Origin: JAAUUE01 sp943370025
GTDB taxonomy: Bacteria; Cyanobacteriota; Cyanobacteriia; Cyanobacteriales; JAAUUE01
Length of the DNA: 64,000 nucleotides
Direction of reading: 5' to 3'
Assembly: GCA_943370025.1 (NCBI GenBank)
Contig: CALRPI020000017.1
Location: 13,273-77,272 of the forward strand
Shown here: positions 43,724-51,984 of the stretch, piece after piece
Layout: each line of letters opens with the position of its first letter
Position numbering within the stretch: the first letter of the stretch is position 1
Notes under the pieces: generated by a model
The model's input: the letters and a program-made list of their open reading frames with translations, nothing else
What the model was told of the DNA's origin: nothing
Databases searched by the model: none
Made by a program: the position numbers and the translations under genes

Positions 43724-44056
43724 TTGGACAAGATTCGATTTCACACTGATGAACAAGTTGATCGGGCGATCGCTGAAGCCCTAAGAAGGCGAAATATTGA
43801 TATCACGACTACGCCGGAAGTAGGGCTGTTAGGTGCAACTGATGAAAAACAATTAGCTTTTGCTATTTCTCAAGAGCGAGTGATATTTACCCAAGATGAT
43901 GATTTTCTGGTGTTGCATCAGCGAGGTTTAGATCATTATGGAATTGTTTATTGTCATCAAAATAGTCGTTCAATTGGTGAAATTGTGCGGGGTTTGATTC
44001 TAATTTGGGAGGCACTTGAACCATCAGATATGCAGAATCATATAGAGTTTCTCTGA
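43724..44056 (+). CDS. DUF5615 PIN-like toxin
   Basis: 110 aa starting at TTG (MDKIRFHTDEQVDRAIAEAL). PIN-like features are the first Asp in FHTDEQ, then GLLGATDEKQLAFAISQERV, and TQDDDFLVLHQRG, which carries the clustered Asp residues of the metal site. Such proteins are Mut7-C/VapC-like RNases controlled by DUF433 partners. Reading frame intact. Confidence 0.9.
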   Translation: MDKIRFHTDEQVDRAIAEALRRRNIDITTTPEVGLLGATDEKQLAFAISQERVIFTQDDDFLVLHQRGLDHYGIVYCHQNSRSIGEIVRGLILIWEALEPSDMQNHIEFL

Positions 44057-44441
44057 AGAAAGCGATCGCTCAAAATTTAACCCAGAAAAAGCGATCGCAT
44101 CCCCACCCCAAATAAAAAGCGTTCACGAAGTGTCTCTGCAAGAGAATCGCCCTCCCAAGAATAGCGATATTGCTCTGCAAGGCTAACGCCAACGCCCAAA
44201 ACTCAACCTAGAAAAAGCGATCGTACTTTTGTTGAGAGTAGAAATAAAGAGCGATCAACCTTCTCCATCTCCACGGAGTGCGATCGCTCGTAATTCTCGT
44301 AATTAAGGACAAGTAGAATGAGCTAAAATATTTCTCAAGGTGTTTATTCTGCTTGATGTGTCGGATATTTTGCTGATTTTTTTATGACGATCGACCTGTT
44401 CGGTCTGTAAAAGTACATAACTTCTTAGAGGATTGCATAAC
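44057..44441. repeat. HIP1-rich repeat spacer downstream of the TA pair
   Basis: 385 bp with no gene. GCGATCGC or near-matches recur with AAAAAGCGATCGC and CCCACCCCAAATAAAAA contexts (about 44061, 44091, 44213). GTTCACGAAGTGTCTCTGCA and CTCTGCAAGGCTAACGCCAACGC also occur. The same blocks (CCACCCCAATAAAAATCGC, CCCACTAAAAGCGATCGCC) lie upstream of the pair at 43305-43370. It is a dense cluster of the iterated motifs common in cyanobacteria. Confidence 0.65.
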
Positions 44442-44900
44442 ATGGAAGCAATTATATTGACTGCCGCAACGATCACTAATCTGTTCTTTTCGGAAGCTGC
44501 GAAGGAAGGGGGGAAATCCTTGGGAGCCGGGGCTTCTAAAATGGTGAGCCAACTGATTATGGTGGTGCGGAATAAGTTCAAGGTGGCGGGAACTGAAGGA
44601 TTGTTGACTCGAACTGAGAAGCAGCCCACGGAGGCAAATATAGATAAGGTGAAGGAAGAATTGGTAATACAACTGCAAGAGGATGATGGGTTTGCGGCGG
44701 AGTTAAAAGATTTATTAGGGCAGTTAGAAGCGGCGGGGGTGGTGCGTCAGGTGATGGCAAAGGGGATTGAGGTTTCGGGTAATTTGGAAGCTAAGGATAT
44801 GACGCAAGAGGCAAGTCGTGGCGGTTCGGTGGAGCAGGAAATGTTGACGGACATAAAGGCGCAAAATATCATTTTAGGTAATCTGAATCAGAAAATATAG
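44442..44900 (+). CDS. Helical adaptor-like protein with C-terminal RHIM-like motif (Bell-like, candidate)
   Basis: 152 aa from the ATG at 44442. An N-terminal helical domain begins MEAIILTAATITNLFFSEAA and KEGGKSLGAGASKMVSQLI, a type I know from many cyanobacterial signalling proteins. A middle helix (EELVIQLQEDDGFAAELKDL) and a beta-prone tail follow (GIEVSGNLEAKDMTQEASRG). The end is DIKAQNIILGNLNQKI. It closely resembles ARNIQIGQIMQTI near the start of the next protein. By analogy with Bell domains that carry amyloid signalling motifs opposite STAND partners, this could be a death-fold effector or adaptor. That role is inference. The next gene starts 33 bases after its stop. Confidence 0.65.
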   Translation: MEAIILTAATITNLFFSEAAKEGGKSLGAGASKMVSQLIMVVRNKFKVAGTEGLLTRTEKQPTEANIDKVKEELVIQLQEDDGFAAELKDLLGQLEAAGVVRQVMAKGIEVSGNLEAKDMTQEASRGGSVEQEMLTDIKAQNIILGNLNQKI

Positions 44901-44932
44901 TATTAGTTCGGTATTTATTCTGGGGTTCTATT

Positions 44933-46705
44933 ATGTTGCAAGATGACGATGATGCTCAAGTAAACCGGACTGATCCTACGTTTTCGCAGTCTGCCTTGAG
45001 CAAGGTTACGGCTCGGAATATACAGATTGGGCAGATCATGCAGACAATCGTGTATCTGGGGTTGCCGTTGCATAGTCGTCACCTTTGCTTTGGGCAATTG
45101 GTGGCAAACTTGGGATATCTCTCCTGTGTGATAGGGGGATTTATTCGTTTATGGCAGGAAGGCGCTGATCTGATTACGTACCTACTGTTGATCGTTGGTA
45201 GTGGTTTGCTGACGCTGACTTGTCTGTACTATGTTGGGTTTTGGAAACCGGAAATAGAGGATAAAAATAGCCCTAGTTCTGATGAGGCGGAGAAAACCCA
45301 GCAAAAAAAACATAAAACTCGTCAACTAACTCGCCGTTTAGCCCTAGTGGGGATCTTTGCTATTCCCCTGCTGACCGGGGGGGGATACTTTTTTTGGAAA
45401 TCGCTGCCGCCGCCGGGGGTGCGGATTCTGGTGGCTAACTTTGCCAATTCTCAATATCCTGACTACCGGGACGATCGCCAAGTAACAGAAACTATTCTTC
45501 GGAACCTACGCAAAGCAACAGAATCCTATGGGGAGGTGGAGGTGCAAGCACTAAGCGAGGCGATTACTGAACAACAAAGCAGTAAGGTAGCTCGCGCCAG
45601 AGGTGAAAGCAAAAAAGCAACCATTGTGATTTGGGGTAACTATACAGCTAGTGCTACTGATGTCCAAATTAGTACTTATTTTGAACTCCTGAAATCACCA
45701 ACTTTTTTCCCGGAACTTAGTCAAACCGATAGGGGTGAAACCCAAACCGCAGCAATTGCTCAATTGGATAGATTTAAGCTGCAAACACAGCTCTCCAATA
45801 AGATGAGTTATTTAACTCTATTTACGCTGGGAATGGTGCAATATTCTCAAAAGGACTGGGATAAGGCGATTGAGCGTTTTAGAGATGCTTTGGATCAAGT
45901 GAAAACTACACCCATATCAGATTTAAGCCAAAGTAGTGTTTTCTTTTACCGTGGAACATCCTATCTATCCAAAAGTGATTATGAAAGAGCCATTGTAGAT
46001 TATGACAAAGCTATTCAACTTAACCCTCAAAATGCATTTAATTACTCCAATCGCGGTTATGCTTACTATACAGAAGGAGAAAAAGATAGAGCCTTCGCTG
46101 ATTTTGACAAAGCTATTCAACTTGGCCATCAAGATGCCATGGCTTACTTCAATCGAGCTGCTGCCTACTCTGACAAAGGAGAAAAAGATAGAGCCATCGC
46201 TGATTATGACAAAGCTATTCAACTTGACCCTAAACTTGCCAAGCCTTACTACAATCGCGGTGCTGCCTACTCTGACAAAGGAGAAAAAGATAGAGCCTTT
46301 GCTGATTTTGACAAAGCTATTCAAATTGACCCTCAAGATGCCCTTGCTTACACTAATCGCGGTTATGCGTACTCTGCCAAAGGAGAAATAGATAGAGCCA
46401 TCGCTGATTATGACAAAGCTATTCAACTTGACCCTAAACTTGCCATTGCTTACGTCGATCGCGGTAATGCCTATAAACACAAAGGAGATTATAATAAAGC
46501 CCTAGAGAATTTTGATCGAGCCATCAGTCTTGATCCTAAAAATGCCGCAGCTTACGGCAACCGGGGTCTTGTCTACAAAGACAAAGGAGAAAAAGCAGAA
46601 GCTTTGAAAAACTTTAAAAAGGCGTTTGAATTGTTTCTTAGTCAAGGAAATACAGAAGGAGCCTCGCAATCATCAGATGATATCAAGAAGCTAGAAGGAA
46701 ACTAA
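44933..46705 (+). CDS. Membrane TPR protein with N-terminal RHIM-like motif
   Basis: 590 aa. Residues 22-40 contain VTARNIQIGQIMQTI, with the I-Q-I-G core known from RHIM amyloids. Hydrophobic segments follow (about 50-105), a basic stretch, and another helix (ALVGIFAIPLLTGGGYFFW, about 137-155). Then comes a TolB-like alpha/beta domain (VRILVANFANSQYPDYRDD ... KATIVIWGNYTASATDVQIS). From about 290 on there are eight or so TPRs (AYYNRGAAYSDKGEKDRAFA-type units). The last TPRs are encoded by nearly identical 102-bp DNA repeats. It is probably a receptor-like membrane protein; partner: the gene just upstream. Confidence 0.8.
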   Translation: MLQDDDDAQVNRTDPTFSQSALSKVTARNIQIGQIMQTIVYLGLPLHSRHLCFGQLVANLGYLSCVIGGFIRLWQEGADLITYLLLIVGSGLLTLTCLYYVGFWKPEIEDKNSPSSDEAEKTQQKKHKTRQLTRRLALVGIFAIPLLTGGGYFFWKSLPPPGVRILVANFANSQYPDYRDDRQVTETILRNLRKATESYGEVEVQALSEAITEQQSSKVARARGESKKATIVIWGNYTASATDVQISTYFELLKSPTFFPELSQTDRGETQTAAIAQLDRFKLQTQLSNKMSYLTLFTLGMVQYSQKDWDKAIERFRDALDQVKTTPISDLSQSSVFFYRGTSYLSKSDYERAIVDYDKAIQLNPQNAFNYSNRGYAYYTEGEKDRAFADFDKAIQLGHQDAMAYFNRAAAYSDKGEKDRAIADYDKAIQLDPKLAKPYYNRGAAYSDKGEKDRAFADFDKAIQIDPQDALAYTNRGYAYSAKGEIDRAIADYDKAIQLDPKLAIAYVDRGNAYKHKGDYNKALENFDRAISLDPKNAAAYGNRGLVYKDKGEKAEALKNFKKAFELFLSQGNTEGASQSSDDIKKLEGN

Positions 46706-46977
46706 GTAGAGTGTCTGTCTCCATTGATGCCCGACCCCCGTTTCCCCAACTCCTGTTGAAACTCTGTCACTGTCAACCCAGCCCGAACCTTCCCACTGCT
46801 GATTTTGCCTCTTCCTCTGCCCATGCCAAAGCCCCGAATAAACGCTGGGTATTTGTTGTGATCGCAACAAGTGAAAACCTCAGTCAGATCATTACTATCT
46901 CCTAAGCTCATTAGTCCTTGGTGAGATTCCAGCAGATCATCTGTTAGGTCATCGGCAACATCCTCAGCGATCAACAC
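46702..46977 (-). CDS. Doubtful small reading frame, 91 aa
   Basis: It starts at GTG, overlaps the end of the TPR gene by 4 bases and reads LIAEDVADDLTDDLLESHQG, then PAFIRGFGMGRGRGKISSGK and a C-terminal AGLTVTEFQQELGK. No family recognised and no clear ribosome-binding site. The Gly/Arg-rich middle and acidic start could be a real small protein, a peptide precursor or the remains of one. The overlapping plus-strand frame (46711-46905) seems less likely to be coding. Outside it, the spacer to 47232 holds only a hairpin repeat. Confidence 0.3.
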   Translation of the reverse strand: MLIAEDVADDLTDDLLESHQGLMSLGDSNDLTEVFTCCDHNKYPAFIRGFGMGRGRGKISSGKVRAGLTVTEFQQELGKRGSGINGDRHST

Positions 46978-47136
46978 TAAAAAGGCTAATTAATTTGAAT
47001 ACTCCTAAACGTAGCCGGGGTCATCTATCTACTCTTCCCCTTTTTTGGGGGGCTAGGGGGGATCAACATTAAAGTAGAATCGAGGCGATCGATATCGTCT
47101 ATCCTAGAAAAACTGACTAGTTTATTAAGTGGTGCT

Positions 47137-47194
47137 GCAAAGTAATGATGTGGGTAATGGTGTTTGAGGAGCTTCGCACCCCAAACACCATTAC
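47137..47194. repeat. Hairpin repeat, family D, copy 2
   Basis: GCTGCAAAGTAATGATGTGG leads into GTAATGGTGTTTG (47154-47166), which pairs with CAAACACCATTAC (47182-47194). The context resembles 9015-9032, which precedes the hairpin at 9033. It lies upstream of the AmpG-like gene. Confidence 0.6.
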
Positions 47195-47232
47195 AATGAT
47201 TACCGTTTATTGAATCAACCCAAAATCTCATC

Positions 47233-48516
47233 TTGAATACCCAATCCTATCTGCAAGTTTTCACCAGCCGGAAAATGTTCATGATCCTGCTACTGGGATT
47301 CTCCTCCGGCTTGCCCCTATTCCTGACTAGCACCACACTTCAGGCATGGATGACCAAAGAAGGAGTGAGCCTAGCCTCCATTGGTTTATTTAGCCTTGTG
47401 GCTCTGCCCTATTCCCTCAAATTCCTTTGGTCGCCCCTGCTCGATCGCTACGTTCCCCCCTTTATGGGCAGGCGCAGGGGCTGGCTGGTGATCACCCAGA
47501 TTGCTTTGATTTTGGCGATTAGCTGTATGTTTTTTCAGCAACCCAAACAGGCTTTGCAACTACTGGCGGTGAATGCGATCGCCATTGCTTTTTTCAGTGC
47601 TTCCCAAGATATTGCTTTTGATGCCTACCGTACCGATGTCTTAGATGAGCCAGAAATGGGAGCAGGGGCGGCGATTACGGTCTTGGGCTATCGTTTGGCT
47701 TTGGTGATCACCGGTTCCCTTGCTCTCGTTCTAGCCGATCAACTACCGTGGAATGTCGTCTATCTATTCATGGCGGGATTAATGCTGGTCGGGTTAGTGA
47801 GTACTTTCTTTGCTCCAGAACCAACTAAACCAATCCACGCCCCAGAAAGTCTAGTGGATGCAGTAGTTTTGCCCTTTAAGGATTTTTTCCAAAGTCATGG
47901 CATCTCCCTAGGAGTTTTGAGCCTATTATTTATCACCTTATATAAGTTCGGGGATGCGGTGCTGAATAATATGTCCACTCCTTTTCTGTTGCAAACTGGA
48001 TTTTCTCAAACAGACCTAGGTGTGATTCGAGGTGGTATGGGTATTATAGCTACCTTGGTGGGAACCCTCGTGGGTGGTTCCTTGATGACAAAATTGGGCA
48101 TCTATAAATCCCTCTGGGTTTTTGGAGCTTTGCAGTGCTTGAGTAATGTGGGATATTTGGCGATGTCCCTAGCAGGAGGCTCTGCCAACGCCCTCACTGG
48201 GAAAAATTACGATCTTTTAGTTCTGAGTATCAACATCGAAAACTTCTGTGGGGGCATGGGCACTGCTGCCTACGTTGCCTACCTGATGAGCTTATGTAAT
48301 CCTAGTTTCACCGCTACCCAGTATGCCCTCCTCTCTAGTCTGATGGCGGTGAGTCGGGATATTTTGATCGCTCCCGCCGGGAAGGTTGCGGAAATGACTG
48401 GTTGGACTAATTTCATGATTCTGAGTATTGTTGCCGCCATCCCCGGTTTGCTCATGCTGCCTCTAGTTGCCCCTTGGGGAAAAAATTCCGTAGCAATAGA
48501 AGAAGATGCCAACTAA
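47233..48516 (+). CDS. AmpG-like MFS permease
   Basis: 427 aa from a TTG (MNTQSYLQVFTSRKMFMILL). About twelve membrane helices. AmpG marks: LLGFSSGLPLFLTSTTLQAW, SLKFLWSPLLDRYVPPFMGR, FFSASQDIAFDAYRTDVL and MGIIATLVGTLVGGSLMTKLG. In other bacteria AmpG imports anhydro-muropeptides for wall recycling; the cyanobacterial substrate is not proven. It is convergent with the TPR-CHAT gene with 12 bp between stops. Confidence 0.88.
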   Translation: MNTQSYLQVFTSRKMFMILLLGFSSGLPLFLTSTTLQAWMTKEGVSLASIGLFSLVALPYSLKFLWSPLLDRYVPPFMGRRRGWLVITQIALILAISCMFFQQPKQALQLLAVNAIAIAFFSASQDIAFDAYRTDVLDEPEMGAGAAITVLGYRLALVITGSLALVLADQLPWNVVYLFMAGLMLVGLVSTFFAPEPTKPIHAPESLVDAVVLPFKDFFQSHGISLGVLSLLFITLYKFGDAVLNNMSTPFLLQTGFSQTDLGVIRGGMGIIATLVGTLVGGSLMTKLGIYKSLWVFGALQCLSNVGYLAMSLAGGSANALTGKNYDLLVLSINIENFCGGMGTAAYVAYLMSLCNPSFTATQYALLSSLMAVSRDILIAPAGKVAEMTGWTNFMILSIVAAIPGLLMLPLVAPWGKNSVAIEEDAN

Positions 48517-48528
48517 TTGAGAGTAGAA

Positions 48529-51500
48529 TTATCGCCACTCACCTTGAAGAGTAAACGCAGCCCAATAGTAGGGAGCTACCCAACTTTTGCTGTGATACAT
48601 CTCCAACTGGGCTGTTCGCAAAGCCTCGGCTGGTGGTTTATTTTGCTGCAATATTTTGGTATAAAAATTCCCCATCAAAGTTGCTGTTTCCTCATCTGCC
48701 ACAGCCCAGAGACTAGTCACGACCCTTGGCGTACCCGCATACATAAAACCTCGCGTTAAACCAATCAAACCTTCCCCTTGCACCACTTCTCCTAAACCAG
48801 TTTCACAGGCACTTAGCACTACCATATCTGCATTGAAACTGAGATTAAAAATATCTCCAAGAAGTAAATAGCCATTCTTCCCGACTCCATTTTGATCCAC
48901 AAGGGACATAATAATTCCCGATAGTTCTGGCTTCTCAGCATTAACAAAGCCGTGGGTTGCCCAATGAATAAATCGATATTGGGAAAGCTGATTGCTTAGG
49001 GCATTTTCTCGGTTGGCTTGGAAGTCAAACAGAGCCAGTCTATTCTCGGTCGGCACTAGATTGAGAATAGTATCCGATTCCCGGCGCGTTCCGGGGAGGC
49101 GGCTCCAGTTGCCTCTGGTATTGCGGGCGGCGCGATCGAGATTTTGTGCCTCTAGGGGTAATTCTTCAGGTTCGATCGTGGTGGCGAGGAGCAGAGGTGG
49201 GGCTGGAATTGCCTGCGTTGGGGCGGGAGGTGTGCTGATTCTAGAGGGGCGCTGGCTTAGGCGCGGGTCATCGGCAGAAAAAACTGGATCAGCCAAAACC
49301 GCTAAGGTTTTCGGAGCAGGGGGGCGGTTTCGGGTTTCATTGCGAATAGTTTGCAGAGTGGAGACCGAAGGAAGATAGACAACTTCGTTATTAACTAATA
49401 GGGGTTGGTATTGTTCTTCTCTAGTATCCGGCAAAGCCCCAAAGGGAACGTATTGTAATGCCCCATCACCGATGACGACAATGCGCTTATTGCCAATTTT
49501 CTCTAAAACTGGTTGCAGGAGAATATTACTGAGTTCGGCAGTATTGGTGAAAAAATTAGGTTGGGTGGCACGGGGATTGGTCAGTTGGGGGCGGACTTTT
49601 TTGTTGACCAAATCTTCGATGATCTTTTTAGGGGGCAGTTGATAGCTGGTCATCTCAGTTTTACTGACTAACCATAGATAGCTACGTTTTCTCCCTAAGG
49701 AATAGGTTAAAATCACGGTGTTGTCATCTAGAATTTGTTGTTGGATTTGTGCCAGATTTAGGGGCTGGGGATAGTTGAGGGCGGCGTATTTGGGGCTAGT
49801 GGCACGAATTTGGGATTGCAGATTTCGGTATTGGTTTTGCAGAGTGGTGCGTTGGGTTTCTAGATCGGCGATTTGATTTCTGGGGCTATTTCTAGTGTTG
49901 GCTAGTTCGATGCGGCGTTTGTCGATCGCTCCCAATTGCCTCTGAAGTTCCTGCTCCTGAGCTAGTAACTGAGGATCAACTCCGGTGCGAATATTGGCTT
50001 TGGATTCTGTGAGCAACTCCAACAATGTTCTCGCCTTAGAGCGCTCGGTGACATTGAAAGCATGAGCTGCATAGCTTTGATTTGGATTCTGTTGGGGGTT
50101 ACTGAGCGTTGTCGAAGTATGCAATTGCATCAACAGGTCAATTTCTATTTGGTAATATTCCTGCACCGTAGCAAAGTAGGAAGTCCGAAATTCTGGGTTA
50201 ATTAGTTGCCCCCGGATTTCTTCAACTATGGCGATCGCAGCCTGAATAGATTGGAGAGCTAGAGGGATATTGTTTAGGGTCTCTTGAGCTAGAGCTAAGT
50301 TGCTCAGAGTTCTGGCTTCGCTAGAGCGATCGCCTACTTCCTGATAAATCACAAAGGCTTGTTGAAAATAAGTCAATGCCTGTTGGGGTTGATTAATATT
50401 TCTATATACACCCCCAATATTACTGAGGGTGGTGGCTTCTCCCAATCGATCGCCAACTTCTCTGGTAATCGGCAGAGCTTGCTGGAGATAGTCCAAAGCC
50501 TGCTCCGGTTGTCCTAGATTGTTATACACATCGCCAATGTTATTCAGGGTGCCTGCTTCTCTGGGACGATTACCCACCTCCCGAAGAATTGGCAAAGATT
50601 GTTGAAAATAATCCAAGGCTGGTCGTGGCTGCCCGATACTGCTGTATAAGTTACCCAGATTATTGAGGGTAGTTGCTTCTAGAGAGCGATCGCCTACCTC
50701 TCTGCTAAGGGGTAAGGCTTGCTGATAGAAACTAAGAGCCTGTTGGGGTTGTCCGATGTTGGTATATACCACTGCAATATTACTGAGGGTGGCTGCTTCT
50801 TTTGCTCGATCGCCTACTTCCCGAAGAATTGGTAAGGATTGTTGCAGGTAAGTCAAAGCCTGTTGCAGTTGCCCTAGGTTGCTATAGACAAGACCAATAT
50901 TATTCAAGCTGGTTGCTTCACTGGATCGATCGCCCAATTCCCGAATAATCACTAAGGATTGTTGATAGTAAGTCAATGCCTGTTGCAGTTGCCCCATTCT
51001 CCCATATACAAGTCCGAGATTATTCAGAGTGCCTGCTTCTCTAGGGCGTTGGCGGAGTCTCTCTTCGGGCGAATTACCTAATTCCCGAATAATCGCTAAG
51101 GATTGTTGGAGGTAGCTCAATGCTTGTTGCGGTTGCCCGATATCGCTGGACAAAACGCCAATGTTGTTTAGGCTAGTTGCTTCTAAAGATCGATTGCCCA
51201 ATTCTTTAATAACCGATAAGGCTTGTTGATAGTAAGTCAATGCCTGTTGCAGTTGCCCGATGGTGCTGTATACAAACCCAATACTATTCAAAGTATTTGC
51301 TTCTAAAGATTGATTGCCCACTTCTCGGATGACTACTAAAGCCTGTTGCAGGTAATTTAATGCCTGTTGTGGTTGTCTGATCTCAGCATAAATCCTGCCA
51401 ATACTACTCAAATTGGTGGCTTCTTCATTGCGTAGACCCAATTCACGGGTCAGGATCAAAGACTGTTGATAGAAATCTAAAGCCTGTTGGGGTTGCCTAA

Positions 51501-51867
51501 GATTGCTATAGGTGTTGCCAATATTATTCAGGGTGGCAGCTTCGGAATAGCGTTGGCGTAGCCTCTCCTCGGGAGAATCGCCTGTCGATCGAAACAAAGC
51601 TAAGGCTTGCTGAAATTTGGCAATAGCTTGTTGCAAAGATTCTCTCGTTCCTTGCGATCGCAACCTTTCCCCTTCTGCATAGAGTCTTTGCGCTTCTGTT
51701 GGTGGGTTATTTTGATTATTCTGCTTATTTTGAAAATCCTCACTTCCTTGGGTGGGGATGACCTGTGCCAACATTACAGAATTCATTACTGTCAACTGGG
51801 AACCAAAAACTATCATCCCCAGCATCAAAGGAGTAACTGTCCTTAATTTCAACCAACTTCTTTTCAT
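48529..51867 (-). CDS. Exported TPR-CHAT protein, paralogue 1 (1112 aa)
   Basis: The signal-like start (MKRSWLKLRTVTPLMLGMIV ... VMLAQ) is followed by a Gln/Asn-rich linker and about twelve 40-residue TPR units (LEATTLNNIG-VYS-IGQPQQAL). A coiled region leads to a C-terminal CHAT domain. The caspase-like His is in FIHWATHGFVN (about 967) and Cys in VVLSACETGLGE (about 1018), then GLTRGFMYAGTPRVVTSLWA. CHAT proteases cut target proteins in several bacterial immune systems. Here export is predicted, which is typical of cyanobacterial family members of unknown role. Short repeats encode extra peptides at residues near 105, 268 and 586. Tandem with paralogue 2, 117 bp apart. Confidence 0.9.
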   Translation of the reverse strand: MKRSWLKLRTVTPLMLGMIVFGSQLTVMNSVMLAQVIPTQGSEDFQNKQNNQNNPPTEAQRLYAEGERLRSQGTRESLQQAIAKFQQALALFRSTGDSPEERLRQRYSEAATLNNIGNTYSNLRQPQQALDFYQQSLILTRELGLRNEEATNLSSIGRIYAEIRQPQQALNYLQQALVVIREVGNQSLEANTLNSIGFVYSTIGQLQQALTYYQQALSVIKELGNRSLEATSLNNIGVLSSDIGQPQQALSYLQQSLAIIRELGNSPEERLRQRPREAGTLNNLGLVYGRMGQLQQALTYYQQSLVIIRELGDRSSEATSLNNIGLVYSNLGQLQQALTYLQQSLPILREVGDRAKEAATLSNIAVVYTNIGQPQQALSFYQQALPLSREVGDRSLEATTLNNLGNLYSSIGQPRPALDYFQQSLPILREVGNRPREAGTLNNIGDVYNNLGQPEQALDYLQQALPITREVGDRLGEATTLSNIGGVYRNINQPQQALTYFQQAFVIYQEVGDRSSEARTLSNLALAQETLNNIPLALQSIQAAIAIVEEIRGQLINPEFRTSYFATVQEYYQIEIDLLMQLHTSTTLSNPQQNPNQSYAAHAFNVTERSKARTLLELLTESKANIRTGVDPQLLAQEQELQRQLGAIDKRRIELANTRNSPRNQIADLETQRTTLQNQYRNLQSQIRATSPKYAALNYPQPLNLAQIQQQILDDNTVILTYSLGRKRSYLWLVSKTEMTSYQLPPKKIIEDLVNKKVRPQLTNPRATQPNFFTNTAELSNILLQPVLEKIGNKRIVVIGDGALQYVPFGALPDTREEQYQPLLVNNEVVYLPSVSTLQTIRNETRNRPPAPKTLAVLADPVFSADDPRLSQRPSRISTPPAPTQAIPAPPLLLATTIEPEELPLEAQNLDRAARNTRGNWSRLPGTRRESDTILNLVPTENRLALFDFQANRENALSNQLSQYRFIHWATHGFVNAEKPELSGIIMSLVDQNGVGKNGYLLLGDIFNLSFNADMVVLSACETGLGEVVQGEGLIGLTRGFMYAGTPRVVTSLWAVADEETATLMGNFYTKILQQNKPPAEALRTAQLEMYHSKSWVAPYYWAAFTLQGEWR
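51044..51072 (-). repeat. Interspersed repeat inside CHAT gene, encoding SPEERLRQR
   Basis: TCTCGGGCGTT-type block (GGCGTTGGCGGAGTCTCTC on the plus strand) adds about nine residues between TPR units, giving NSPEERLRQRPREA where other units read simply GDRSLEA. Same sequence class as at 51541-51577, 54416-54446 and 54559-54589. Confidence 0.75.
51541..51577 (-). repeat. Interspersed repeat inside CHAT gene, encoding SPEERLRQRYSEA
   Basis: On the plus strand it reads GCGTTGGCGTAGCCTCTCC followed by TCGGGAGAATC. It is a member of the cyanobacterial repeat class built on AGGCTACGCCAACGC. It widens the loop between the first and second TPR of paralogue 1 in frame. Confidence 0.78.
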
Positions 51868-51984
51868 AGCCTATAGCTCCCAATCTCCAATGGCTCCAGC
51901 ATAGCCAAAGTAGGGAAACTTGTCCTGTGGAAATTACGTAATGTTAAGCCTTAGGAGTTAATCCTGGGGAAATGCGATCGATCC

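Noticed and set aside
44057..44441. A gene remnant in the spacer before the helical adaptor gene
   Set aside because: Stop codons in all frames and a run of HIP1-type repeats; no protein similarity seen.
45965..46480. 171-aa minus-strand frame and 129-aa shifted plus frame in the TPR region
   Set aside because: Shadows of the 102-bp TPR repeats; the sense frame has clear TPR signatures.
46711..46905. 64-aa plus-strand frame after the TPR gene
   Set aside because: No family features and no ribosome-binding site; the opposite frame is somewhat more protein-like, and even that is doubtful.
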